Assembly (NCBI GenBank): GCA_017394925.1
Contig: JAFPWQ010000142.1
Span: forward strand, 1 to 10,688
DNA: 10,688 bases
Direction of reading: 5' to 3'
DNA from: Synergistaceae bacterium
Lineage (GTDB): Bacteria; Synergistota; Synergistia; Synergistales; Aminobacteriaceae
The translations under genes and the position numbers were made by a program. Within the stretch, counting starts at the first letter, position 1, and the number at the start of each line of letters is the position of its first letter. This document shows, piece after piece, positions 1 to 6,970 of this stretch. The notes under the pieces are model-generated. The model was not told the origin of the DNA. It did no database searches and saw nothing but the letters and a program-made list of their open reading frames with translations.

Positions 1-356
1 ATCTTCGTCAGGTCATAACGGCGGCGGCTGACGGTGCAGTTGCGGCAATGGCGGCAAGTTCATACATTAATGAACAGTTACATTTACGCTCGACACTCCT
101 TGAGCCTGATGAAGTCAAAGCGTTCTTCTATTCCAGTATCGATGAATCACAGGTGAAGCTCTCAAATGCTGTCGAAAAATGCGCAAAGGCTAAAGGCGTG
201 AAAGTCCCGGTGATTGACGGCTACAGGAACGCAAGAATGACCCAGAAACTTGGACTTTCGGATAAACTTCCGGCGGTTGCAGTTATAAAGAAGGGAACTG
301 TCGAAAAGGTTACGACCATAAAGAGCGAATCGGAAATCGAAAACGCTCTGGCATAA
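1..356 (+). CDS. Thioredoxin-reductase-like flavoprotein, C-terminal part (5' end outside window), with thioredoxin-fold tail lacking CxxC
   Basis: The frame is open from base 3 to the window edge, so the gene is 5'-partial; 117 residues are visible. The first visible residues, LRQVITAAADGAVAAMAASS, match the closing FAD-domain motif of bacterial thioredoxin reductases (RQ-x2-TAA-x-DG-x2-AA). About 85 further residues follow, from roughly KAFFYSSIDESQ to the end, with a thioredoxin-like pattern: a hydrophobic strand, a long helix, then a strand and LPAVAVIKKG resembling the cis-proline strand. Where thioredoxin has WCGPC this tail has SSIDES, so it should have no classical dithiol activity; its only cysteine is in VEKCAK. 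Known for the family: NADPH- or ferredoxin-dependent reduction of disulfides in the cytosol. In glycine-fermenting anaerobes, such a small flavoprotein has been linked to the glycine decarboxylase system. Inference: it may serve redox chemistry of the lipoyl genes downstream. An ATG at 48 is internal and is not the start. The NADPH-domain CxxC lies outside the window and cannot be checked. Confidence 0.8.
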   Translation, partial: LRQVITAAADGAVAAMAASSYINEQLHLRSTLLEPDEVKAFFYSSIDESQVKLSNAVEKCAKAKGVKVPVIDGYRNARMTQKLGLSDKLPAVAVIKKGTVEKVTTIKSESEIENALA

Positions 357-372
357 AAAATTTTTGGTGAAA

Positions 373-408
373 GGGGAGCGGAGAAAAATCTGCTTCCCTA
401 TTTTTTTA
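373..408 (+). terminator. Rho-independent terminator after the flavoprotein gene
   Basis: The arm GGGGAGCGGA (373-382) pairs with TCTGCTTCCC (389-398) across a GAAAAA loop. This gives a 10-base-pair stem containing two G·T pairs, followed directly by a T-rich run, TATTTTTTT (399-407). It lies 16 bases after the stop codon at 356. It should end most transcription of the flavoprotein gene. The next gene begins only 17 bases after the T run, so either some read-through occurs or a promoter overlaps this element. Confidence 0.85.
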
Positions 409-424
409 TCGTGAGGCGATATTC

Positions 425-1426
425 ATGAAAGAATTATTATTGCTGTTTACGTCATCATTGCCCTGCTGGGACGAAGAATGCGTTTTGATTGCCGGTGAAA
501 ATCCCAATGGATTACATGCCCTCGTTGAATCAGGGGACTTAATGCCAGTATCATCAGGTTATGTGCTTACCCCAAAAGGAATCAGAACGCGCGAGAATGC
601 CGCAAGAGAGTTATATCTTCCTGTTACGCCCGCCGGAGAAGTGATTATCGATTCATCGAGAGCTAAAGATATGCTTGAACTCAACCGCATGACTCAGTTA
701 TTAGACCGCGCATTTGTTACTGACTGGGGCATTAAAGAAGTTACTGTGCGTGAAAATTTTCCCGTTGTGCCGTGCCTAAATGATGATGAATATTTTGTAT
801 TCGAGGGTGAACGCGTCAAAGCTGCATGGCCTGAATCAGAATGTGTGAAAAATTTTGTGAATGCATTTCCCAATACAGGAGTCGCCGCAAGAAAGTTTAA
901 TGCGCCGGGTCAGCATGGCCTCGATGAATGGGTACGCAAAAATAATTTGAGATATGGAAGTCTCATCGTTGATTTCGTTCTGAGAAGCCGCGCAGATTTC
1001 AATCACTATAAGGACTATGAGCAAATGCCTTCGGATAAATTCAAATTCCTTGACGCTGACAGATTATTTGTAAAGAAAGTTAATTGCTCACCTGAAAATT
1101 TACTGCCCTTTATCGGTAAGCTGCATATATTCATGACTGAACAGAGACGCATATTTTTGCCCGGATGGTTTGACATTGATCATGATGAAAATGAAGACTG
1201 GAATTTGCTCGCATTCATCACGGACACAGAATCACAATTAGAATCGCTCACGTCAACATTGCGTAAATGGGGGCATGATTTAATTGACCCTGTGAACCCG
1301 TTATTCATCATAGGCTCAAGCATTGAGAGATTACGAAGCCAGCGAGAACAGAAGCGTACGATTTATGACTGGTTTCAGGAAGAAACAATAAGGATATTAC
1401 GCCCCGATGCTCCTGACGGTGAATAA
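425..1426 (+). CDS. Unrecognised 333-residue protein translationally linked to lipoate-protein ligase
   Basis: I do not recognise this family. The start ATG has a plausible ribosome binding site (TGAGG, 412-416, 8 bases upstream). The protein looks soluble: no signal peptide or membrane segment is evident. The first 60 or so residues (helix, LHALVESGDLMPVSSGYVLT, then PKG) resemble a winged-helix module with a small beta hairpin, but this is a shape impression only. The rest is mixed alpha/beta, rich in aromatic residues (WDEE 15-18, PGWFD 246-250, YDWF 314-317). Six cysteines (14, 19, 117, 140, 221 and one methionine-rich stretch apart) are scattered without a metal-site spacing; only five can be placed with certainty. 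The last 20 bases overlap the start of the ligase gene in another frame, which argues for co-translation and a shared job. Possible roles, all inference, are a regulator of the lipoyl genes or an accessory factor for the short ligase. Confidence 0.7.
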   Translation: MKELLLLFTSSLPCWDEECVLIAGENPNGLHALVESGDLMPVSSGYVLTPKGIRTRENAARELYLPVTPAGEVIIDSSRAKDMLELNRMTQLLDRAFVTDWGIKEVTVRENFPVVPCLNDDEYFVFEGERVKAAWPESECVKNFVNAFPNTGVAARKFNAPGQHGLDEWVRKNNLRYGSLIVDFVLRSRADFNHYKDYEQMPSDKFKFLDADRLFVKKVNCSPENLLPFIGKLHIFMTEQRRIFLPGWFDIDHDENEDWNLLAFITDTESQLESLTSTLRKWGHDLIDPVNPLFIIGSSIERLRSQREQKRTIYDWFQEETIRILRPDAPDGE

Positions 1427-2084
1427 TGAATCTACATGTCCGCAGTATAATCTCGCTCTCGAAGAATATTTATGTTCCCGCAATAATGAACTCTTCATGT
1501 TATGGCAGAATGAACCCTCTGTTATCATTGGCAGATTCGTGAACGTAAACGAAGATGTGAATGCTGACTCAGGGATTCAAATCATAAGGCGCAATTCTGG
1601 AGGCGGAAGTGTCTATCATGATTTGGGGAATGTAAATTATACATTCATTCTCAGGGACAATAGAGACTTTACACTAAAATATTTCTCGGACATCATGATT
1701 AATGCATTAAACGCAATCGGGATTAACGCAGAGCTTTCATTCAGGCATAATGACATTCTTGCTGATGGAATGAAAATCTCAGGGGCTGCACAGTATCATC
1801 ATGACAATATTATTCTTCATCATGGAACGTTATTATTCGATTCAAATCTTGAGGCCATGAAACGCGCATTAAAACATTCCGGTAATGTCGCGAACATTAA
1901 GCCGCTGCTCAAACATGATATGACGGTCAGAGAGTTCATAAATATCCTGCGTGATAACATGAATATACATGAAACATTAACGCTCAGTGAAGAAGACGAA
2001 TCGAGAATCAAAACGCTGATGCATAGAAAATATCTTAATGACAAATGGAATCTTGAAGGCATGAATCCGTATAATAACGTATGA
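1407..2084 (+). CDS. lplA: Lipoate-protein ligase A family protein, single catalytic domain
   Basis: The family activates lipoate (or octanoate) with ATP and attaches it to a lysine of lipoyl domains such as the glycine cleavage H protein. The 225 residues carry the hallmark motifs: NLALEEYL near the N-terminus (15-22), RRNSGGGSVYHDLGN at 61-75 (the glycine-rich ligand loop), and NDILADGMKISGAAQ at 115-129 with Lys123 at the position of the catalytic lysine. The end (KYLNDKWNLEGMNPYN) matches the normal end of the catalytic domain. The protein therefore looks complete but lacks the roughly 80-residue C-terminal accessory domain of E. coli LplA. That domain is needed there for adenylation, and in some organisms it is supplied by a separate protein. 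The ATG at 1407 gives the expected N-terminus and overlaps the upstream gene by 20 bases; AGGA at 1391-1394 is a distant possible binding site. The family also includes octanoyl- and lipoyl-transferases, so the exact activity is not certain. Confidence 0.88.
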   Translation: MLLTVNNESTCPQYNLALEEYLCSRNNELFMLWQNEPSVIIGRFVNVNEDVNADSGIQIIRRNSGGGSVYHDLGNVNYTFILRDNRDFTLKYFSDIMINALNAIGINAELSFRHNDILADGMKISGAAQYHHDNIILHHGTLLFDSNLEAMKRALKHSGNVANIKPLLKHDMTVREFINILRDNMNIHETLTLSEEDESRIKTLMHRKYLNDKWNLEGMNPYNNV

Positions 2085-2102
2085 TTACTTTTGCAAGTGA
2101 TC
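2083..2102. other. Small hairpin at the convergent lplA / metallopeptidase stop codons
   Basis: GATTACTT (2083-2090) and AAGTGATC (2095-2102) form an 8-base-pair stem with one G·T pair around a TTGC loop. The hairpin spans the junction where the two convergent genes end with no base between their stop codons. No T run follows on either strand, so it is not a convincing intrinsic terminator. It may be chance or a weak bidirectional pause element. Confidence 0.3.
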
Positions 2103-2816
2103 TAAAGGCATCTCCGCTAAAATTCGTTTTGCTTCACGCCACGCCGGATAATATTTGTCCATCAGACTTTTGAATCTGTTTGTGTGATTCTTTTCCAGAA
2201 GGTGAACTAGCTCATGCGTCAATACATATTCGAGGCATTCCGGCGGTTTCTTCACAAGCTGAAGGTTGATTAATATTCTTTCCCGTGAGATATTACACGA
2301 TCCCCAGCGCGTTTTCATGTTTCTTATATTGCAGGAATTTATTTTTACTCCGACTCTCTTCACGCATTCCGGCAGTAATATACCAAGCATATGCTTTAAT
2401 TCACGGCGGTACCATTCTGTGAGAAGGCTCTTGCGTTTCTCTAAAGGAGTCCCCTCCGGCACAGTCATTATTATTCTTTCCGGGACTCTCTGAATCATGC
2501 AACGCCTGCCCTCATATATCACCTGCAGCATATAAGGCACTCCCCAGAAATAGCATGTCTCGCCGGATACATATTCGCGTTCTGACTGTCTGAACTGTTT
2601 ACGCATTCGTTCACGTACTTTTGTTATCTCCGGGATCTTTCCAAGAATAAAATTTTTGATTAGCTTATCCGAAATTTTTGCGGGCGCACTCACTGTTATT
2701 TCACCATTAGGAGGGCTTACCCTGATGTATATATTCTTCTGGCCTGGACGCTTCGTTACATGCACTTCAAAATCTCCGGCCATGATTCTTTTCTTGATTC
2801 TTTTATCACTGGTCAT
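2085..2816 (-). CDS. YgjP-like (DUF45 / SprT-type) zinc metallopeptidase, last gene of the restriction operon
   Basis: The 243-residue protein has HELVH at 201-205 followed by a third histidine at 211 (HELVHLLEKNHTNRF), a zinc-protease signature. It also has the family motif TRWGSCN at 169-175. The N-terminal part (about 15-120) is the beta-rich segment usual in YgjP/DUF45 proteins (PF01863), including IRVSPPNGEITVSAPA. The length is normal for the family and all zinc ligands are present. The start ATG lies inside the hsdR end (11-base overlap), with GAAGGT (2828-2833) 11 bases upstream, so it is translated as part of the restriction operon. A second in-frame ATG at 2783 has a poorer binding site. 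From memory, genes of this family often sit beside type I restriction genes; what they do there is not established. Proteolytic control of HsdR, or DNA-protein crosslink processing as in SprT-like proteases, are guesses. Confidence 0.85.
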   Translation of the reverse strand: MTSDKRIKKRIMAGDFEVHVTKRPGQKNIYIRVSPPNGEITVSAPAKISDKLIKNFILGKIPEITKVRERMRKQFRQSEREYVSGETCYFWGVPYMLQVIYEGRRCMIQRVPERIIMTVPEGTPLEKRKSLLTEWYRRELKHMLGILLPECVKRVGVKINSCNIRNMKTRWGSCNISRERILINLQLVKKPPECLEYVLTHELVHLLEKNHTNRFKSLMDKYYPAWREAKRILAEMPLDHLQK

Positions 2817-5800
2817 ATTCAGGCTGTACCTTCACAATCTCAAATATTTCTTCCGTCTCTGCTTTTGCCTTCTGTGAATCCCTTCCTGATTCTATTAACA
2901 CGAGATAAATACTCCTGCATATTTGCCGGATTTTGCGCTCATCTTCTTTGAAATCACGTTCCCTGCTGGCTAGTATTGCTTTATTGATTCTCAGAGTTAA
3001 TTTTTCATCGCCGCCAAGATAATCATATATTGCACATAAGGCGGCACTTCCTTTAACAGAGTCAGGACGGCAAATATCATTTTCAGGGTGCAGAACTTTC
3101 CGAGCCAGATCTGTAACTTCAGCTAAATATTTCGCGTAATCAATCGATTCATCTTTGCGCCGTCTGATTAATGCCTTGAGCATTTCGGAGAGCTTATCGT
3201 AATATATTTCGTTCGTGTTCATTCGCCGTGAAATTTCGTACGCAATATTATTCTCTATCACTTCGGGCTTTGCTGACTCATCACAGTTTAATTCATTCCA
3301 AACTTCATCAGGCGTTAAATTCTTCCCGTCAGCAAGCAGCTCAACAAGAGACATATTAGACAGCTCACTTATAATTTTTGACTCGTCCGCGTGAATATAC
3401 GTGTCGAGAATATAACGCATGTCGGCATCATATGCTTTCAGATCAATATAATCACCGCTTGCGAGCATGACAAGATATTTTATCCTGCTGTATTCTTTTA
3501 TCTTCTGCCTGATAGCGTCAACTTGATTCTCTGTATATCCGTAATGAGATTCTAATCTGTCGCTGCAATTCGAGAATGAACGTAAACACGAAGCCGTAAG
3601 CCTGTATAAATTGCCGCGTTCCGTCTGTCTTTCATCACAGCAGAAATATTCTATATAGTTCTGGTCATTATGCGGTTCACGAACTTGCGATAATAAATCC
3701 TCAAGTCCTTTGAGACTTCCGCGCATTTCAGCTTCTGCCTCGTCATATTTCCCTTTAAGAAAGCCTTCGACATCTTTCCTGTCGTATGAATCAAATGCAC
3801 CTGACGTGTAATCTTTCACTGCTGATTCTATATTCCTGAACAGGTCTTTATAGTCGATAATATACCCGTAATCTTTATCATCTTCGTCGCGCCTGTTGAC
3901 CCTGCATATAGCCTGGAATAAATCATGGTCTCTCATGCTCTTGTCTATATATAAATATGTTGCATGAGGGGCATCAAAACCAGTAAGCAATTTATCTACG
4001 ACAATCAACAGCTTCATCTTCGCGGGAGTTTTCTTAAAGATTTTTTTTGTGTCCTCTTCAAATTTATGTGGGCTTTGTCCGTTCAGCATCTGCTCATAAA
4101 TTTTTTTCCTGTATTCTTCTTCGCTGCTTTGATTCATGTCTGACGATGAAGTCCTCACGCTTTTTTCTGATGGTTCGTATGACGTAACAACAGCGCATTG
4201 TGTGAATCCTTTTGAGTGAAAAATTTCCCAGTATCTGCACGCCTCGTATATGCTTCCGGCCACAAGCATGGCATTCCCCCGATCATTTGCGAGTCTTGGC
4301 TTGCTGGCCATGTCAAATATTATGTCTGCCGCAATTCTTTCAAGCCTTTCCCGTGAGCTGTATAATTTATTTATCGTTGCCCAGCGAAGTTTAAGCTCAT
4401 TCCTTTTATGTTCAGTAAGTCCGCGAGTCTTGATGTCAAAAAATTTGTCTATCTTCACTTCGTCAGTCAGATATTGATTCACGTCTCTTGCTTCATAACG
4501 AAGATCAACAACAACGCCGTCATTCACAGCCTCATTGAATTTATACGTGTGAATATATGCCCCGAATGTCGCCAGGCTCGTGGGCTTGTCTGATTTCAAT
4601 AACGGAGTCCCGGTAAAGCCGATTAATTTCGCATGAGGCATTAATTTCTTCATGGCATGATGCAATTTCCCCGACTGTGTCCTGTGGCACTCATCAATGA
4701 ACGCGATAATATTCCCTTTGGCCGCGTAATTCTTCGGGAGGTTCTCAAGCAGCTGACGCGTATATAGCTCTATATCTGCCTGACTCCCGGCGTTATGTCC
4801 GTATTTATGAATCACTGAGCATATTATGAAGTCCGTATGATTGTTGAGAATTCTGCGCAAATCTGAACAGCTTTCAGCCCGACGCACGTTTTCTTCGCCC
4901 GCATGATAAAACACTTCTTTAATCTGTGAGTCTAATTCTTCACGGTCAGTTATGATTACGACTCTGCTATCGTCAATGTGTTCACGAATCCATTTCGCGA
5001 GCCACACCATAATAAGCGATTTCCCCGAGCCCTGAGTGTTCCAGATAATTCCGCCCTCACCCTGCAATATTCTCGCCTGTGCCGCTGTCACCGCAAAATA
5101 CTGATTATGACGCGCGATTTTCTTACATCCTGCATCAAAGATCATGAAGTCATGAATCAGATTCAGGAATCTCTCAGGATGACACAATGATATTATGCCG
5201 TCCCGCAAAATATTTTTCTCTTTCGACTGTTCACGGCGAACTTTACGCGATAAAGAATCTTCTGCTCTTTCGTCCTCGCGCCATTCAAGATAATATTTTT
5301 CGGGGGTCTCTATGACTCCGTAACGCAATCCCTGAGAGCCATTCCCGGCCATGAGTATTTGAACCGTGCTGAAGAATCCCTTTATGCATTCACTGCTCTG
5401 ATTGCGAATCATCTGCCGTATTCCCTCACCTACAGACACGCATGAATTTTTCAGCTCAATCATTCCTAATGCGATACCGTTCACATAAAGCACAAGGTCC
5501 GGGCGTTTTGTCGCATTCATCGATACAGTAACTTCTTCGGCAAGATAAAATTGATTCTTGTCAGGATGTTCCCAGTCGATATATTTCACGGTAACGTCAT
5601 GGCCGTCTTTGTCCTTTATGCCCTGCCTGCCGTAACGCAGAAGGTCATATACTTTTTTATTTACTTCATAAAGTGATGAGGATTGATTGCCTGCTTCAGT
5701 GTTCAGGTCGTTAATTGCGCGAGTGATTAGTGAGTGTGAATATTTTTTTGATGTGAGATATTGATTCAGAAGGTCATCGATTACGGGCTTATTGTTTATA

Positions 5801-5886
5801 TTTTCGCGGCTTCCGAGAAAAGTATAATGCAGGTCATCGACTAGCCAGTGAATTACGCGGTTCTGGAGCTGTCTTTCTGTTTCCAT
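2806..5886 (-). CDS. hsdR: Type I restriction endonuclease, motor/nuclease subunit HsdR
   Basis: This is the translocase and nuclease of a type I restriction complex; with HsdM2S it pumps unmodified DNA by ATP hydrolysis and cuts it at a distance. Numbering from the chosen start (1026 residues): the PD-(D/E)xK nuclease has RPD at 128-130 and ELK at 144-146. Superfamily 2 helicase motifs follow in order: NTQGSGKS 283-290 (Walker A), DECH 398-401, GFTGTP 423-428, VDKLLTGFDAP 630-640 and QAICRVNR 658-665. A helical C-terminal region completes the usual length. All catalytic residues expected are present, so it looks functional. The start at 5886 is preferred because AGGTG (complement of 5897-5901) lies 10 bases upstream and METERQLQNRVI is a typical HsdR beginning; an upstream ATG at 5919 has no binding site. 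The 5' end overlaps hsdS by 53 bases and the 3' end overlaps the peptidase gene by 11. Confidence 0.95.
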   Translation of the reverse strand: METERQLQNRVIHWLVDDLHYTFLGSRENINNKPVIDDLLNQYLTSKKYSHSLITRAINDLNTEAGNQSSSLYEVNKKVYDLLRYGRQGIKDKDGHDVTVKYIDWEHPDKNQFYLAEEVTVSMNATKRPDLVLYVNGIALGMIELKNSCVSVGEGIRQMIRNQSSECIKGFFSTVQILMAGNGSQGLRYGVIETPEKYYLEWREDERAEDSLSRKVRREQSKEKNILRDGIISLCHPERFLNLIHDFMIFDAGCKKIARHNQYFAVTAAQARILQGEGGIIWNTQGSGKSLIMVWLAKWIREHIDDSRVVIITDREELDSQIKEVFYHAGEENVRRAESCSDLRRILNNHTDFIICSVIHKYGHNAGSQADIELYTRQLLENLPKNYAAKGNIIAFIDECHRTQSGKLHHAMKKLMPHAKLIGFTGTPLLKSDKPTSLATFGAYIHTYKFNEAVNDGVVVDLRYEARDVNQYLTDEVKIDKFFDIKTRGLTEHKRNELKLRWATINKLYSSRERLERIAADIIFDMASKPRLANDRGNAMLVAGSIYEACRYWEIFHSKGFTQCAVVTSYEPSEKSVRTSSSDMNQSSEEEYRKKIYEQMLNGQSPHKFEEDTKKIFKKTPAKMKLLIVVDKLLTGFDAPHATYLYIDKSMRDHDLFQAICRVNRRDEDDKDYGYIIDYKDLFRNIESAVKDYTSGAFDSYDRKDVEGFLKGKYDEAEAEMRGSLKGLEDLLSQVREPHNDQNYIEYFCCDERQTERGNLYRLTASCLRSFSNCSDRLESHYGYTENQVDAIRQKIKEYSRIKYLVMLASGDYIDLKAYDADMRYILDTYIHADESKIISELSNMSLVELLADGKNLTPDEVWNELNCDESAKPEVIENNIAYEISRRMNTNEIYYDKLSEMLKALIRRRKDESIDYAKYLAEVTDLARKVLHPENDICRPDSVKGSAALCAIYDYLGGDEKLTLRINKAILASRERDFKEDERKIRQICRSIYLVLIESGRDSQKAKAETEEIFEIVKVQPEYDQ

Positions 5887-6970
5887 GTATGAGTCGCACC
5901 TTTCCTGTGAGTAAGTCATTCATTGCGCCGTCGCGAATGTTTGAGATTTTTGCGCGTTCGGCTTCGAGTGATGATATTTCTTTATCGAGGGCTGTAAGTG
6001 TATCTGCTATTGCTGTTTGTTCATCGAGTGGCGGAAGTTTGATTTTGATATTCTCAATTGCTTTGCGTGTTAAGCTGGGCCGGCCTGATGATTCCATATA
6101 GTCATACCAGTTTATAGAGCAGAAGAGATAATACTGATATTTGACACATTGATTTTCTTCCGGCTTTGAATAATATAACGTGTCAATGCTCCAGAATGGT
6201 TTATCCATATAATAAGGACGGTCAATAGTTCCCTTTCTGCCGATTAAAACGCATTCCCAATCACATAACGGTTTTATTGCCTTGCCTATGATTCCGCCTG
6301 TACCAAGTATAGGATAATGCCCTGCTGGCGATTCTACATTACGCTTATCCTTCCCGTGTAATATTTTGAGGATGTCGCCGATTTTCGCATCTCTCCACTC
6401 ACCGCAAAACCCCTTCAGCCTTGTCCGCCCGGTCATGAGTTCATCAAGTGCACCTTCACGGATTGCTTTCTTCTTTGCGATCAGCTCCGTGAGATTCGAT
6501 ATGTGCGTGTCGAATGCTGCGAGAGTGTCGGCTATGGCTGTCTGTTCTTCGAGCGTCGGCAGGGGGATATTCTTTTCTCTGATTTTGGGAGCTGTGAGCT
6601 GTGCAACACCCGTGCTTTCATTCTCGAAAACAATTCTACTGTTAATATAATATTCGTAAAACTTTGGGATAACGTTATTGCTTTTAGGTATTAATACAAG
6701 AAGCCTTATAATCGCGTCAAATTCTTTGTCTCTGTAAAATGCTCGTCCTATTGTGCCTCTTGCGCTTACGGTCAAAGAATTTGCAGGATATAAAGCCTTA
6801 GATGTGTAGCCGTAAAGACCGCGATTTTCTACGCCATTTGAGAAAACTTCATATCTATGTTCAGATGTTTTAATGCGGGAAAAATATTCTTTCTTTGTGT
6901 CTCCTCCTGCAAAAACATTAAAAAGTTCTCCGATTGTTTTGACCTCCCAATCACCCGGATATTTCACCAT
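5834..6970 (-). CDS. hsdS: Type I restriction-modification specificity subunit HsdS
   Basis: HsdS chooses the DNA target for both methylation and restriction. The 378 residues show the standard two-half layout: target recognition domain 1 at about 7-135, conserved helical spacer at 136-185 (LPTLEEQTAIADTL to DELMTGRTRL), target recognition domain 2 at about 190-311, and a second spacer at 312-360 (LPPLDEQTAIADTL to NDLLTGKVRL). The spacers match at 28 of 49 positions, as expected for the coiled coils that set the gap in a bipartite target. The two recognition domains differ, so an asymmetric target is expected; it cannot be read from sequence alone. The ATG shares seven bases (ATGGTGA) with the end of hsdM, indicating coupled translation. 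After the usual family ending there is an 18-residue tail (361-378) wholly inside the hsdR overlap, probably read-through rather than a functional domain. Confidence 0.93.
   Translation of the reverse strand: MVKYPGDWEVKTIGELFNVFAGGDTKKEYFSRIKTSEHRYEVFSNGVENRGLYGYTSKALYPANSLTVSARGTIGRAFYRDKEFDAIIRLLVLIPKSNNVIPKFYEYYINSRIVFENESTGVAQLTAPKIREKNIPLPTLEEQTAIADTLAAFDTHISNLTELIAKKKAIREGALDELMTGRTRLKGFCGEWRDAKIGDILKILHGKDKRNVESPAGHYPILGTGGIIGKAIKPLCDWECVLIGRKGTIDRPYYMDKPFWSIDTLYYSKPEENQCVKYQYYLFCSINWYDYMESSGRPSLTRKAIENIKIKLPPLDEQTAIADTLTALDKEISSLEAERAKISNIRDGAMNDLLTGKVRLIHGNRKTAPEPRNSLASR
5992..6037. repeat. Direct repeat copy 1 inside hsdS (second conserved spacer)
   Basis: This 46-base segment matches 6517-6562 at 35 of 46 positions by direct alignment. 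Both encode the conserved (E/D)EQTAIADTL spacer helix of HsdS. The copies are diverged at many third codon positions, which fits old internal duplication typical of two-half HsdS proteins. Confidence 0.7.
6517..6562. repeat. Direct repeat copy 2 inside hsdS (first conserved spacer)
   Basis: Partner of the repeat at 5992-6037 (35 of 46 bases identical, no gaps). It encodes the first spacer helix. The longest perfect run is short, so frequent recombination between the copies is unlikely. Confidence 0.7.

Noticed and set aside
48..356. A stand-alone 102-residue gene starting at the ATG at 48
   Set aside because: The frame is open to the left edge and the upstream codons spell the conserved thioredoxin reductase ending, so this ATG is internal.
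1407..2084. lplA truncated by the restriction cassette insertion
   Set aside because: The protein ends with the normal close of the catalytic domain, and single-domain ligases of this length are known. Loss of a C-terminal domain cannot be fully excluded without relatives.
5887..5919. Upstream ATG at 5919 as the hsdR start, adding 11 residues
   Set aside because: No ribosome binding site precedes it, whereas the ATG at 5886 has AGGTG 10 bases upstream and gives a family-typical N-terminus.
5992..6562. hsdS internal repeats as a site of phase-variable shuffling
   Set aside because: Only 35 of 46 bases match, and there is no second hsdS gene, inverted repeat or recombinase gene in the window.
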